NCBI RefSeq assembly: GCF_000346465.2
Contig: NC_034013.1
Span: forward strand, 18,101,624 to 18,165,623
Reading direction: 5' to 3'
Source: Prunus persica
Lineage: Eukaryota > Streptophyta > Magnoliopsida > Rosales > Rosaceae
Length of the DNA: 64,000 bases
Shown: piece after piece, positions 34,236 to 47,661 of the stretch
Layout of the letters: every line of letters starts with the position of its first letter
How positions within the stretch are numbered: the stretch's first letter is position 1
Program-made: the position numbers and the translations under genes
Notes under the pieces: model-generated
Told to the model about the DNA's origin: nothing
Databases searched by the model: none
Seen by the model: the letters and a program-made list of their open reading frames with translations, nothing else

Positions 34236-37116
34236 ATGGCTGGTTATGAAAGAGATGAGGTACCCATGCTATCGGACACTCACCCACAATTATCAGATGA
34301 AAATGTGCACTTACAATTTGAGACATTTATGTCACGAACCAGAAGTGCATCAGTTTCCATTCCTATGGACTCTATGGACTCGTCATTTGAAAGGGAGGCT
34401 AGCCTTGTAAGCCATACTGGTCCCTTGAGGAGTCGAACAAAAACTCCATTCCTCCCTATGAGTGGTCCATTATATAACCGCAGGCCTGATAACATTTTCC
34501 GGCTAACTCAAGCTGTACCAGGGCAAGAAGAAGCAGTCAAACCTGCAGGAGAAAAGTTTCCTTCTACTAATGTGACAAACCAGAATGAAGGGACAGATGA
34601 CAACTATGCTGGAAAAAATGAACACTTACTGAGATCTGGGCAATTGGGGATGTGCAATGATCCTTACTGCACAACTTGCCCAACATACAATCTCAAGGCT
34701 GCTCAACCACAACACTCAAAGGCTTCGGGTATATTTGATCCCAAGGTGTTTTTCTTTCTTTACTCAGAGGGCTTTTTATTTTATATTTTTACATTGTTGC
34801 TGCCTTTTATGATATGCTCTGCATGATGACCACTTAAAATAACTGCTCTACCAAAAATATTTATAGTTTTGCATCTAATCCCGTCAAATGATTAGGAGCT
34901 TGCCTGTCTCAGGCTTCTCATTTGTTAGATGCCACTAAATCCCATCACCTTTACTTATTCTTTGGTATGTTACTGTAAAATTTTGAGGAAGTAATGTTAG
35001 CAACAAATTAGAATTTTGCATTTCTTCCCCTTTGCTTCATGGTAAAAGCGTATTAGTAGATTGGACTACTTGATAAATTGACGAAGGGCAAGTGAACATG
35101 GTGAATCAATAGTGGCCAAGAGAATGGATACAATGTCTGTACCCCTAGTGGTTTCCCTCTCTTGGAGAATGGTTCGTTCAGATTCCTACAGAGCTGGGAT
35201 GATATTGTTTATAGACAAATGACAGTGATCCTAGAGGAGTATTTGTGTATGATTGCAGCGTTATGGTAACGGTGGTGGCATACGTTGTTAAACCCATGGG
35301 GAAAAATCATCCCTGAACGCTAACAAGGAAAGTGTCCACCAAAGGTATCCAGGCATTGTGGGACAACGCTAAGGGTCCCTATCGGCTCCAGGATTGGAAA
35401 CACTTGGCTCCTAATACAAACTCAACTCATCCCTGTATGCAAAAGCAATATTTTCCCTCAAGCTGCATTATATATCCCGTTTCTTCTCCCCATAATCACT
35501 TAAAGTTAAAATCACTAAAAGTGATTTTCTAGAGAAGCATGTGGGAGGTGCTTCTTACCAGAAGTGATTCTGGCCTATCCAGAATCACTCCCAAACGAGC
35601 CATATTGCTTGAGATATAACAACAAAATTTACATGTCCATTTTCTTATCTATTTTATTTTCTGGAATGATGGTATACAAGCACTCCAAGAATCTTATGCA
35701 CGTTTCTTTTATTGTCAACTGTTTGCAGTTCCATAATGCTCTCTATGGGGATGCCAAAGGCTGGGCGAGGAGATTTTTCTCTTTTCTGCGTCTATATATT
35801 CCTGGAGTTATGAACCCTCATGCTAAAGTGGTGCAACAGTGGAACAAGTTTTTTGTCATTTCATGCTTAGTAGCAATTTTTGTAGATCCATTGTTTTTCT
35901 TCGTGCTGTCTGTTCGAAAGGTATTGTTTGTTTCTGCCCTGTCATTTCATGAATTCTAAATTCAATTTATTCACTGTTTTCTTGGCGGCATTTTGGGATT
36001 GTTTTCCATATCCTACTAAGTTCAGTATGCATGTACCATATGACTTCTTTGATGTTAAGGAATTGGCGATATGTTTTTATTCTGAAGGGTTTCTATCAGT
36101 TTTTGAAAGTATCTTTCCTTTTATCTTTATCCTGTACAAGATGAAAGAAAGGATTTCCCTGAAAGGAACATAAGCTTAACATGTAATTGTTAGACAACCG
36201 CTATACTTTAACAACTTAAGCTGTTAGGTCAACAATGTATGTGAAGCTAACACCCCACCACAGGCCCAGCATCTTCCTACCCATGGAGAGGAAAAAACAG
36301 TAACTGAGAAACAAGTGTTTTTGGTCTCTAAATTTTACAAATTTTCTTTATCTATTTGTAATGATGCCTTTCTGAGGAGAAGACAGTAACTGAGAAACAA
36401 GTTTCTTTGGTTCATTTCTTTTCAACTTGATTTCCCTGTCTTTGGATGCAGGATAATAAATGCATAGTTCTTGATTGGCCCATGACGACAACACTTGTGG
36501 TTTTTAGAAGCATGACTGATTTTATATACTTGATGCACATACTCCTTCAGGTAAAGATTTCCTTTCCTCTCATCCATTTGAAACTCATTTTGGTTCACTA
36601 TCCTTGGTTTTCTTCTTTAGTTCTGAGTTCTGTGAATAATTTTCATATACGATGCATTTCCTTACCATCCTTTGATGATGTCTTAAAGCTCCTTTTTTAT
36701 TTTTTTATTCTAAGATGGTGAACAGCTTTTGATGCATCAGTTGTCCAGTAATAACTCTGTGCTCAGTAGATCAGGGATAATCTGGGCACTAGTCATAGGG
36801 TAGTCTCACTGGCTGTTTGGAGCCATAACCAAGATCTCCCACCAATGTCCTTAACGAAAGAAGTACACAAATGCCGTGAGAATAAATTCTGTTTCAAAAA
36901 CTAGATTATTGATTTGTTACGTTCTTCAGATTTCTTAATGTACTTTTCATTATTTCTATAATTGAAATTCGTCCTATATTGAATGTCATAAAAGTACCAT
37001 GTTTTATTTAATTTGATGGCATGCTATTTGACAAGGAATATAAATACAAGAAACTAAATGTTATGTGATGAGATAACTTGATCAGTTTAGAGTCTTGACA
37101 GATAAATTAATTATTT

Positions 37117-37158
<42 letters not shown>

Positions 37159-40100
37159 GTTTAGATTGGCTTATGTGGCTCCTGAGTCTAGGGTGGTTGG
37201 TGCTGGCGAGTTGGTTGACCATCCAAAGAAAATTGCTCGGAATTACCTTCAAGGATATTTTCTAATTGACTTCTTTGTTGTATTACCGCTTCCTCAGGTA
37301 AACATCTCTCTCTCTCTCTCTCTCTCTCTATAAGATCAGTACATTTGTGGTTTTCCTTCGCTTTATTGATAATCTTCATCCATTTTGTACTATTAACTAC
37401 TTCAAGCAACTTGTTCATGTTATAATTTTACATGATAGGTAGAATATCAACAAGTGTGTCTCTAATTTTAGACACCTTATAAAAATTAGTGTTTAGCACG
37501 GAATTTCCAAAAGCCAAATAAGATATTTTGCAAAAGAAGATAGAAAAATGTAGTTAAGAGATGCATTTTGCAATTCTGATATGCTAACGAGTGCTTGAAA
37601 GCTATTGCTTTTTGCCATGGAAGAATACTGCTTTTCAGTGGTTATGCTGTATAATCAGATGACTTCATCCGCTTTAGCAATATAACAAATAAAAAAATTA
37701 GCAGAACATACACGAAGGCACAATTGACGCTCTCCCTCTACCCTAAATTACTTGTATCTGTCAATTTCTCTATTTATGCTCTCATGACATTGTAACTTGT
37801 TCTATCTGATGTTAGCACTTCTTTTTTCCCTTCTGATTAGTTTATCTTTAAATTGTTTGCAGATCATAATTTTGTTAGTTCTACGAAAAAACTTGGGATT
37901 ATCTGGAGCAAACTATGCAAAAAATTTGTTACGTGCTGCAGTTCTTCTTCAGTGCATTCCCAGGTTGTGTAGGTGTCTACCCCTGCTTGCTGGTCAGTCT
38001 CCAAGTGGCTTCATATTTGAGTCCGCATGGGCAAACTTCATAATAAATCTTCTCACATTTGTGTTGTCTGGCCATGTTGTTGGGTCGTGCTGGTACCTCT
38101 TCGGGTTACAGGTGGGTGGGGCAATTTTATTCTTAAACATACTCCTCGAAGTTTCTAATGATAGACATTTTTATGCTCTTTGTGTCTAAAAGTTCCCTAA
38201 AACTTTACACTTACATCTTGTATGTCCACACATGATTTTTTTCTTAAACTAACATACAATCTCTTCTCACCTTTTGTTGAACAAGGAATGCAGGCATAGT
38301 GAAATATCTGCTATATTGTTTCCCCATGCATTATTATGCCCAAGAAAATGGAAAAAATTCCATCATTCTCTATTTGCTTAAAGTTGTAATTATGATTCAA
38401 TTTTAACATGATAGTTCATTTCTAAAATGAAATCATAACCATATTTAATAGAGAATTATCAGTCCGATCTTGGAATTCGCTATGTTTGTGGTGGTGGTTC
38501 AAGTATATGAAAGGATTTAGGATGTGTCTTTTCATGGTATTTTGGTTCTGTCTTGGTTTGATTCGGAAACAAATGAAAATTTATTGGATATGGGAGTGAA
38601 AGGATGCTTTTCAACCATTCACTTACTTCCCCTCTTTCTTGTCCCAGAGGGTTAATCAATGTTTTCGAGATGTCTGTCATGACTCTGGAATTCGTGGGTG
38701 CATGAGCTTCATAGATTGTGGGCATGGAAATGAGATTGAAGGTTCTAAAGTGGAAGATCCAGTACGTGATAGCTGGAAAAACTATACGAATGCTAATGCT
38801 TGTTTAGATAAAGATGGTTTTGATTACGGAATCTACAGCCAAGCTGTCAATCTTACAACAGAAAATAGCATAATCACGAGATATGTATACGCACTGTTTT
38901 GGGGATTCCAGGTATTGCTTTTACTTATACCTTCTTTGGCCAGTATCATCTCAAATAACGATATTATTTCTTATTGTATACTCATTTAAGTTAGCGATTG
39001 ACTATCATTGCCCCCCTAAAAGCTTAACGAGTAGGATGTTCAATACTCGTTTAAGTTGACCGTCCATCAGAAGTTGGTGTTAGACTGCCAATGTACCTGA
39101 AGCAAGGCTTTAAATCATGTAATGAATAGCAGATTGCTGTGACCAAAAGGTTAACATGTGCAAGCAATTATCAAACTGAATATTGATGAAGCTTGAAATT
39201 TCCGAACTTGTTAAGAGTCAAAATTGAAAAACGAACCCAAATAAAACCCTTCTCTGTATTGCCCTTCTCTGTATTGTCCCACCTAGTTGAAAGCCAAATT
39301 CAGTTAGTTTTGAATCTTTTTATTCTGGAATGAAATCTCAAATTGACGGCATCAGTGTCTTCTAGTTCTTCTTTCCCTTTGAGAAGTTATTGTTTAACTA
39401 AATGATATTTTCAAGAAAAAAACTTACATTCCATTATTTCCTGGCCTAAGAGTTGTTTTGGTATTGTCTCATTACGAAAATTATTTTAAGTGAATGTAAT
39501 TGTCTAGTCAATTCTGTAGTGCATATTATAATATGATCATAATCTTTTACTGACAAAAAAAACCTTGTGACATTATGAAGCAAATCAGTACTCTGGCTGG
39601 AAATCAAACTCCAAGTTATTTTGTTTGGGAAGTCCTTTTTACAATGGCTATTATTGGCCTAGGTCTCTTGCTTTTTGCTCTTCTCATTGGAAATATGCAG
39701 AACTTTCTGCAGGCTCTTGGTCGGAGGTACAACTTTTATCCCAGGATTTATTCTTCTCAGATATTCCTACTTTCAAAGTCACTTGGTTGGAACATATTAT
39801 ATTGTACGTATAGAACATAGGTTAGTGGAATTATGATTATAATTTAATCACCTTTCAACATGGTATAGTCTATATACATAAAAACTGTACATTATTGGTT
39901 TTTCATTCTTTTCTTATAAATTCTTCCTGGGTTCAGAATTTTCCAATGGGATGATATGTTAGAGTAATACTCTCTCCTGTTTTTTTTTTCTGAAATTCTA
40001 AGTTGAAAGTTTTGTGTACTAATTGAACTATTGAATACCGTGAGTGTTCACTTGTCAACTGCAACCATGATGTATTTCATTCTTGTGAATAAGTCTCAAA

Positions 40101-41915
40101 GAAATAGAGTAATAGAAATTGCCAGTTAGCTTTCTTTCTGAAATATGATGTGTGCCATGTAAAAGACAGACAGTTTCTTCTTTCCTAGTTAAATTCTGCT
40201 TTGCTTTAAGAAAAGGAAATCTCTGTTTCTCTTTACAGAAGGTTAGAAATGTCTCTGAGACGTCGTGACGTTGAGCAGTGGATGAGACATAGACGCTTGC
40301 CAGGGGAACTTAGAAGGTATATATGGTGTTATTATCCATTGTGTGAGAAATAAATTAACGCCCTATAAAATAAATTATCCACTCTTAAATCGAATATCCT
40401 GTGATGTTAATATTGATTATTAAAGCCTCATGAATGGAGTTCTGTAGGCGAGTACGACAAGCTGAAAGGTACAATTGGGCCGCAACCAGAGGGGTAAATG
40501 AAGAAATCCTTTTGGAAAACTTGCCTGAAGACCTTCAGACAGATATAAGACGCCATCTCTTCAAGTTTATTAAGAAAGTGAGCATCTTAGTATCTCAGAA
40601 CAATAATATATCTAGATTTTTGGGAACTATGTTAATAGATCCAGAAACTTATAATGATTCAAAATGTCGGTTTTGCTGTTTTCTTTTTCAAGTTGCACTC
40701 TGAAGTGAAGCATTTTTGGCCTGAATGATGGTTTTTTCTTTCTACTACAATGATTATTCGATATAAGGTTCACAGTTATCAACTTGGCATTAACTCATAA
40801 TGTCCAATTACTCTCTAGGTACGAATTTTTTCCCTGATGGATGAACCCATCTTGGATTCCATTTGTGGAAGACTAAGACAAAAGATATACATCAAAGGAA
40901 GCAAAGTTTTGTACCATGGTGGTCTAATTGAGAAAATGGTTTTTATCGTGCGTGGAAAAATGGAGAGCATTGGAGAAGATGGGATTACAGTTTCCTTATC
41001 TGAAGGGGATGTTTGTGGTGAGGAACTTCTCACATGGTGCCTTGAGCATTCTTCAGCGAACAGAGGTATTAGTGTGATTTCTAATGGCCTGTTTATAATC
41101 AAGGTCCAGTGACAGTGCCTGTTGACTCAGTCAGGCTACGTGTTTAAAAAAAATAATAAGTCCCAGTTCCCTTCTGGAAAAGATCTTACTAGGTCTCAGT
41201 GCATGATGTCAAAAGACAACATCAATTTATCAATGTGGTTTCTGTTGCAGACGGTAAGATCAGGATTCCTGGACAGCGATTGCTTAGCAACAGGATGGTG
41301 AGATGCTTAACAAACGTCGAAGCATTTTCACTCCGAGCTGCAGACATTGAAGAAGTCACCAGTCTTTTCTCCAGATTTTTGCGAAAACCACGTGTTCAAG
41401 GAGCCATAAGGTATGCGTGATTGAAGATGGTATTTAATAGCACTGCTACGTGACTTTCTTATATTTACAGTTTATTGCAGCAGGTATAGCTTTCTGTTTT
41501 TCCTGTTTGGACAAGTAAAATCCTCGCTTGGTTAGATAACCAAGAGTTTGTCAGTTTCAACTTTTTGCATGTGCCACATAATAATGTATTATCTCTAGGC
41601 TAGTTTTGCCTTATTTTGGAGTATGAGGATTTGCTATTGCTAGGCTAGTTGTGAAAAGATTGGGTTATATTTGGAGTGCAGATTTATTATTAAAATTGGT
41701 GGAAGGTAGGAAACTATGAATTTCGTTTATGCATTAATATTGGAGGAGATAACATAATTGTTGGTTTTATTGTTTATGTTAGATATGAATCACCTTACTG
41801 GAGAGGGCTTGCAGCAAGACGCATTCAAGTAGCATGGAGATACAGGAGAAAACGCCTAAGTCGAGCAGACACCTCTCAATCCCAATCCAATCATATTCAT
41901 AACCATGCATTATAA
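34236..41915 (+). CDS. CNGC20: Cyclic nucleotide-gated ion channel, CNGC19/20 type
   Basis: Twelve exons join in frame to 781 residues: 34236-34745, 35729-35920, 36452-36550, 37160-37297, 37863-38111, 38648-38911, 39581-39726, 40239-40316, 40448-40577, 40819-41065, 41251-41410, 41783-41915. The long N-terminal region before S1 includes the Cys-rich stretch CNDPYCTTCPTY, typical of the CNGC19/20 group. S1-S4 lie in exons 2-5. The pore region reads TLAGNQTPSYFVWEVLFTMA, with the AGN filter of this clade, followed by S6 and the C-linker. The cyclic nucleotide-binding domain spans exons 10-11 (phosphate-binding part SLSEGDVCGEELLTW). It is followed by an IQ motif (RRIQVAWRYRRKRL) for calmodulin. 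In Arabidopsis, CNGC19 and CNGC20 are plasma-membrane Ca2+ channels in immunity and cell-death control. The choice between 19 and 20 is not possible here; the pair is a recent Arabidopsis duplication. Confidence 0.95.
35497..35605. mobile_element. Possible remnant of a foldback element in CNGC intron 1
   Basis: Two nested palindromes occur close together. One is AATCACTAAAAGTGATT. The other has arms AGTGATTCTGG and CCAGAATCACT separated by a few bases. They are followed by CCCAAACGAGCC, a string common at the edges of plant MITE remnants. No target duplication was found. Confidence 0.35.
37119..37155. repeat. (TC)n tract forming the 3' splice site of CNGC exon 4
   Basis: About 37 bases of TC repeats run directly into TGCAG at 37156-37159-60, so the microsatellite is itself the polypyrimidine tract of the acceptor. 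Confidence 0.93.
37304..37329. repeat. (TC)n tract just after the CNGC exon 4 donor
   Basis: TC repeats start six bases after the exon end at 37297 (GTAAACA, then TC repeats). Confidence 0.93.
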
Positions 41916-44900
41916 TTATATAAGTCAGTTAAGTCAGTCACCTTAATTTTGTTTCTGTAAAGATGAAGGAAGTCCATGTATGTATAATGTATGTATATGT
42001 GTGGTGTGGTGTGGTGTAGGATCAATCAATACAGCTTTCAGCTCATTGAATCAAATCCCATTTAATTGAAGGATATTCAGTTTCTTGAATTGAAACCCCA
42101 CCAAATACCAAATAGCAAATAGCAAATACCAATCATGCAGATGCAGGCAAAGTCAATATTGTCCCTGATGATACTTTTGTAATCTAAATCTAGTAGGGCA
42201 CTATCTATCTTACACTGTTCTTTCTTGGATTGGTTTTGAGGTATGTTGTCGTATGTGAATATATTTGCCATTTGGTTGGTTGGGGCCCGAAGCGAAGCAT
42301 GTTGCAGCTCAGGAGGAGGACGATGATATTTTGGTTTTGCTGCCACGCACGTAGCCACGGTCTATTTCTTCCATTTTGGGCCCTTTCCAGAATGAATGAA
42401 TTAAAGGCAGGGAGGGAGGGAGGGAAATGAAGCGAAGTTTGTAGGTTCACCTGGTCTGGTCAGGTCAGGTCTGATAAATCAAGTGTCATTGCATTGGATC
42501 TAATAAATTAAGTGAACAGTGCCAGTGACTACTAGTGATATATGAATATATTTACTGCATGTGTATAGTGTATAGTGTATCGACTGTAGAGAAGAGAAGA
42601 GAAGAGAAGAGAGACTACTTAGCTTAGCTATGGGCTATGGCCATCTGCCAAAATAAATGTAGAAACAATTACGTCGTCGACAGCAGTGGTAAAGGTCGCA
42701 ACTTACGGCTTTAAATTCAATAAAGCAACAAGTCATATTCATATTGTCTTGTCTGGACCATATAATTAAAAACACACGGTCTCTACGACCTGCCTGCCTA
42801 ATTCTCAGCCTTGGCAATGGCATCGGCATGCATGCATTCTAGTTAGGTTTACATGGACACGAACGGGTTTAAAGTTCACCAAGTTTCAGATTTTGTAATA
42901 AATAGTCTCATCATATTGATACTTTTATTTGCGAAGTTACAGTTGGTCGACTTTGTTTATACAATTTCGAATTTATTTATTTATATATATATATATGTTT
43001 TCTTAGTTGCGTAAGTATGGTGTTAACATTTAATAATGAATTAGCTAGATGGTCCATCCATTGTCATGATATTGCACAAGGACGTACGACTTATTGTGCA
43101 TTAATGCATGGTTGCCTTTACAAGCAAGGAAAATGGGTGATGATGAGATGATGAGATTAGTCTAAGTCAGTGATTAGTGTTGTGGAAACCTCCATTGCAC
43201 TTTGAATTTGTCTCTCGGTTGGGTGGTTCTAGTCTTCTTCTACACAAGACATGCCAGAGCCACTCAGCCACTCAGCCATTCTTCTTCGTCCAACTCGATC
43301 TAATATGCATATTGAATAATCTCCTTAAATAGCTCTTGAAAAAACTGATGCAGCTACACTAACCTTCCCTACCACACTAACCTTCCACAATTTAATAGCA
43401 ATGACTTGCTGCAACAGATCCTTTATTACTTGTAATAAAATCTTCATTAACCATACTCGCTTTGGTTGGTCCATGTCATTCCAAGTGGCCTGTTTGTTAA
43501 AACGACGTGATCATAATCACCACAAATTAACAATCACACTTTCCTTTAAGAAACTAAACGATTAGTTATTTGGATATATATATCTTTGTTTAAAACACTG
43601 GACTTAATTAATAACAAAGTTGAGCTTATTACTATTAGGCCTAACTCAATCTTGATTAGTTAGTCCATCGACAGTTTTTCGGGTGTGTGTGTGTGTGTCT
43701 CAAACATAAGTAGCTAGCTAGGGTTTCATTGACTTCTGTGGTTTCTATATACAGATGAATATATAGTGATCAACGTACAGCAATGGTATTATTAGTATTG
43801 AGGAGCTTTTGTTTTCCAAAAGTAATAATTTAGAATGGTGTATGACCGTTATAAATATAAATAGCTTTGGATTGGAATTAAATAAATACTTTAGTTGTAG
43901 TAGCATTTGCTCCAGAAGATTTGGGAACTATTTGGTTGAGAGTGGGAAGACACAGGCAGAACTTAGCTACTGTATTAATTGGTATTGTTCGCGAGAAGGA
44001 AGACAAGACAGTCATCATCATCATCAATCTGCTAGCTGCTTAATATATGTATTGTACACGCAGAGACAGAGTCAGTATGTAATAAAGTTGGAGAGATAAT
44101 TGCAATACACAGATTAATGATTCGAGGGCACAGGCACAAATGATCGATATAATATATGGGTGGAGGAGTGGACACAGTAATTATTATTTTTTGGTTCAAA
44201 GGCTCAAAGCTAGCTAACTGCTGGGCTGCACTTCAAATTCAATGCATGCTTTGCTACATTATTACCTACCAATTATCTCAGTATATGTACTCGTACCGCA
44301 ATCACCCATTCAATCTCTTATTCTTTAATTCCTTTGCTCCTTGTTCTTTTTTAACTTTCTTCATTTTGAGAAGAAGTTGGCCGCTTATTCTTCAATCTCT
44401 CGATCACACCGTCTATCCCCAACTCTCTGGCACAGAAAGAGAAAGGGAGAGAGTGAGTTTTGATTGATTTTCAAATTCGCTGCTTTGATCTCTATAATTA
44501 TTTACAATCCTCTCATTGAAGCCTGTGAAAATCTGGAACACATGACTATTTATGTTAAGAATCAGTAAATAAAATGTATGTAACGGCAATATTTGGCACT
44601 GAACCTGATCAATATCATAGGCAAATTAATCCTGATCCAAGTTATTACACAAGATTTCAATATACTCTAATTCAAATATTTATTAAATTTTACAATATCT
44701 TTGTATTTTCAAGAAAATTAGTCTTACATAAGCCAACGGTGTTGCCCACATGCTTGCTAAGTTTGGTTTAGAAAATGAGATGACCTATTTTGTTTGGTTT
44801 GAGGTGCCTCTTGAATTTATTCAGGACATTATATTAAATAATGTTATGAGTCGGAGTCAGGTTATTTTTCTCCGGTGTAATTTTTCAAGATTTCAATAAA

Positions 44901-45343
44901 ACTTTCCTCCTATTGTCAAGGTTCTCTCAGAAACAGGAATGAATATCCCGTCAATGCCTTTTACTAATCATTAGTTGATCAGAATCAATCCACTTTAAAA
45001 TTTTAAAAAAAAATTATACATATTTCCACACTGGGAAATACCGGGGTTATATGGTTAAATTTTGGGAGAAATAGCAAGGATTGAACTTTAATTTGTTCTG
45101 CTTTATAATTTTGATGAATATGTTTGGATTGGACTTTAGTCAAGGGGTTGCATTGTAAATGCGAAAATGACAAATTATGTTTATGGACTTTTATCAGTTT
45201 CATTATTTTATTTATCTCCTCTTCTACTTGTTAGCGGTGTAAGAGGATTTTTTTTAAAATAAATAAATAAATCTTTTCCAGCAAATTATGTTTTGTCTCA
45301 AGCAAACTTACCCAACAAAGGTTCTGTCGTCAAAGAGATTAAC

Positions 45344-45370
45344 CTCTGGCGGCAAAAACAATCGCCAGAG
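45344..45370. repeat. GC-rich hairpin inside AT-rich DNA
   Basis: CTCTGGCG (45344-45351) and CGCCAGAG (45363-45370) are exact reverse complements around an 11-base loop. The surrounding 45.3-45.5 kb is unusually GC-rich, with several TCGTC/GACGA and CCGGCG motifs, unlike its flanks. It may be a decayed DNA transposon end. Confidence 0.5.
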
Positions 45371-47530
45371 TGGGTTTTCTATGTGACGAATGTTTTGCCA
45401 TGTAAGCTTCAATCTGTCCCGGCGAAGTACCAGTTGTCGAGAAAGTAATTTTCCGGCGCGAATTAGCCAACTAAATTTTCGTTAAGATAGACCTATCCTG
45501 ACGAAAATGCGATAAAAATATTTAAACGGGAAAAGTATTCTTACAACCAAAAAATAATAATGCGTGTTAGAAAAGCTCAAAATGAATATCCATAAACACC
45601 TTTTAATATACCTTTAAGATATAAAGGGTTTAATACCTAGAGAATTGTCATGTGCCTAATGGAATATCATTCAATAAGCTAAAGAGTTAGAATAAATATA
45701 AGCTTAATTTGTTTGGGTTGAGCATGCATTCTGTTCGTTATTTAATTATATTTTTTATATGATAGATGTGATCAATTAAGCTAATTAAATTGACCAACTG
45801 AATTAAATCTCCATAGGTGTAATTGATCGACTAAATCCCCTTCTTTAATCAGTGAAGCATATTCCATTGTTGTGAGTCGTGACCTTATAATTAAAACAAC
45901 CAACTAGGCTTTTAGTTTTATAAGATTAGTGTTACTTGATGTCAATTGGTTGCTACTAGCTCTAGCTATCTAGCTTTACCTTATAGCTCAGTACTTAATC
46001 CATGATATCATGATATGCTTATTCCTAGTAAGGACACCTAAAATTCCATGGAACTATATTTATTATTTAGCGTGCTACATATAGGCATAGGTACAGATCA
46101 GTACCTTTTTCTTTCAAGAAACCTCGGTTAGACAAGAGAAAATGTTATTAACCACTTGTAGCTAATGGACGTATATACGCATCGTCTTGCCGCCTATTTT
46201 GCACCAGAATATTATTGAGTTGTAATATTGTTTCATTTTGACATTTTCTAGGTAAAAGTTGAAAACTTATTAAGAAGCTAATTTGCAAATTGAATCAATC
46301 AAAAGTTTGCATTTATGTAGCTGATACTTTGAGTAATATTGTAGCTGCGGGATGGTGGAGTTTAACAAAGAAACAAACAATGAAATAGGAACAATCAAGT
46401 CAGATGCTACAGGCTTTTATTTAATAATAATGAAGTCAGTAAGGCCTTAGTTGGTGCCATCAAAATTAGAATAGAATGAAGACAAATCTAGGAGTTTATC
46501 AAAAGAAAATAGCAAAATCAGAGGCTTATAATTAGACCTGGAGATCAGAATGGTACATCAAAGTCAAAAATAAGTCCTTCCCTTTTAAACTTTTCCAATA
46601 TTTGTTGATTTTAAATAACGTTACAAAAACAAAGCTTTGACTTGACTAAACTTTGAGCAGGCGAGATGAACTTGGAAGGAAACAAGTCAAAATGATCTAA
46701 TTGCACAAGCTCTCAACTAGCAAAAACAAACAGCTGCTAGTTGGAATTCATTCACGGGATCCATTATATTTCCTAGTACCAACCTACTACTTAATTGTAT
46801 GTATGTGTAACAATGAACAAGTTAGCAGTAGCGATAGTATTTTATTAAAGAAAGGATAAGTAACTAGTACAAAAATTAAGGCTATGTTGTCGGAATTAGG
46901 CGAATATCTCTACACTAATTGCCTTGGTTGTTAGTCTAACTAGGTAACCTTACCCTTTGAAACTCCAATAATTGTTATTACAGATTTTTGCATGATTTTT
47001 TATTCGTCTTTAATGTAAAATCATGAAAAATATCCTTAAGTTTAGCTGAAGAATAATGCGCTGTAATATAAATGAATTAATCTGACATCGTTTTTGTAAT
47101 TGCAATGAGGGGAGAAATGCAACATAGAGAAATTCTCATATGCCACTTTGAATAGAAGTATTTTTTGAAAAAGGAGGGAGGGAGGGAGGGGTTAGTTTGA
47201 CTTAAGAACGTTAAAAGTGGCATCACACACGATTGCAGCCCGAAAGTGGAGAGGTATCATGTTTGACTTTTAGACATAGGTGGTAGCTAGTCAGTTTATA
47301 CGTTTTTTTCTTTCTATTATTATATATCAGAACTCTTATACGTTATCACCAATAATAGAATGAAAGAGAGAGTAATAATTTGTATGGAAAAGGTTAAAGT
47401 TATTGACAGCCAGAAACTACAAAGTCAGCCCAGGCAGCGCAGTTCGGCCACAAGAATCCTAAGAAGAAGGAAAAAGGTTAAATTTGTAAATACAGGCACG
47501 TAGCCGGGAAATGACCCTAAGCCGTTTGTA

Positions 47531-47551
47531 GGGGGGAGGGGAGGGGAGGGG
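47531..47551 (+). other. G-quadruplex-type motif
   Basis: Four runs of at least four G are separated by single A bases (GGGGGGAGGGGAGGGG and one more GGGG run after another A). The motif lies about 1.5 kb upstream of the HDG11-type start codon, and a shorter one with GGG runs is at 47176-47191. Confidence 0.7.
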
Positions 47552-47661
47552 AGCTGGTAATAAAAGCTGAATGGGTGGGTGCACACCTGGCTGTGACTGT
47601 ACCATTCTATATTAGTATATTTAGTATACTGTATAGCAGGAGAGAGAGAGAAAAAAAACTA

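Larger units (their letters stand above)
41916..47661. other. Gene desert between the CNGC and HDG11-type genes
   Basis: I found no supportable gene in about 5.7 kb. The first 100-150 bases are the CNGC 3' UTR. There are G-run motifs at 42410-42424 and 47176-47191, a GT tract near 43683-43699 and a GC-rich hairpin near 45344-45370. Short open frames are not conserved-looking. Confidence 0.65.

Noticed and set aside
42077..42450. Open frames after the CNGC gene
   Set aside because: They are short, overlapping on both strands and without recognisable motifs; probably 3' flank.
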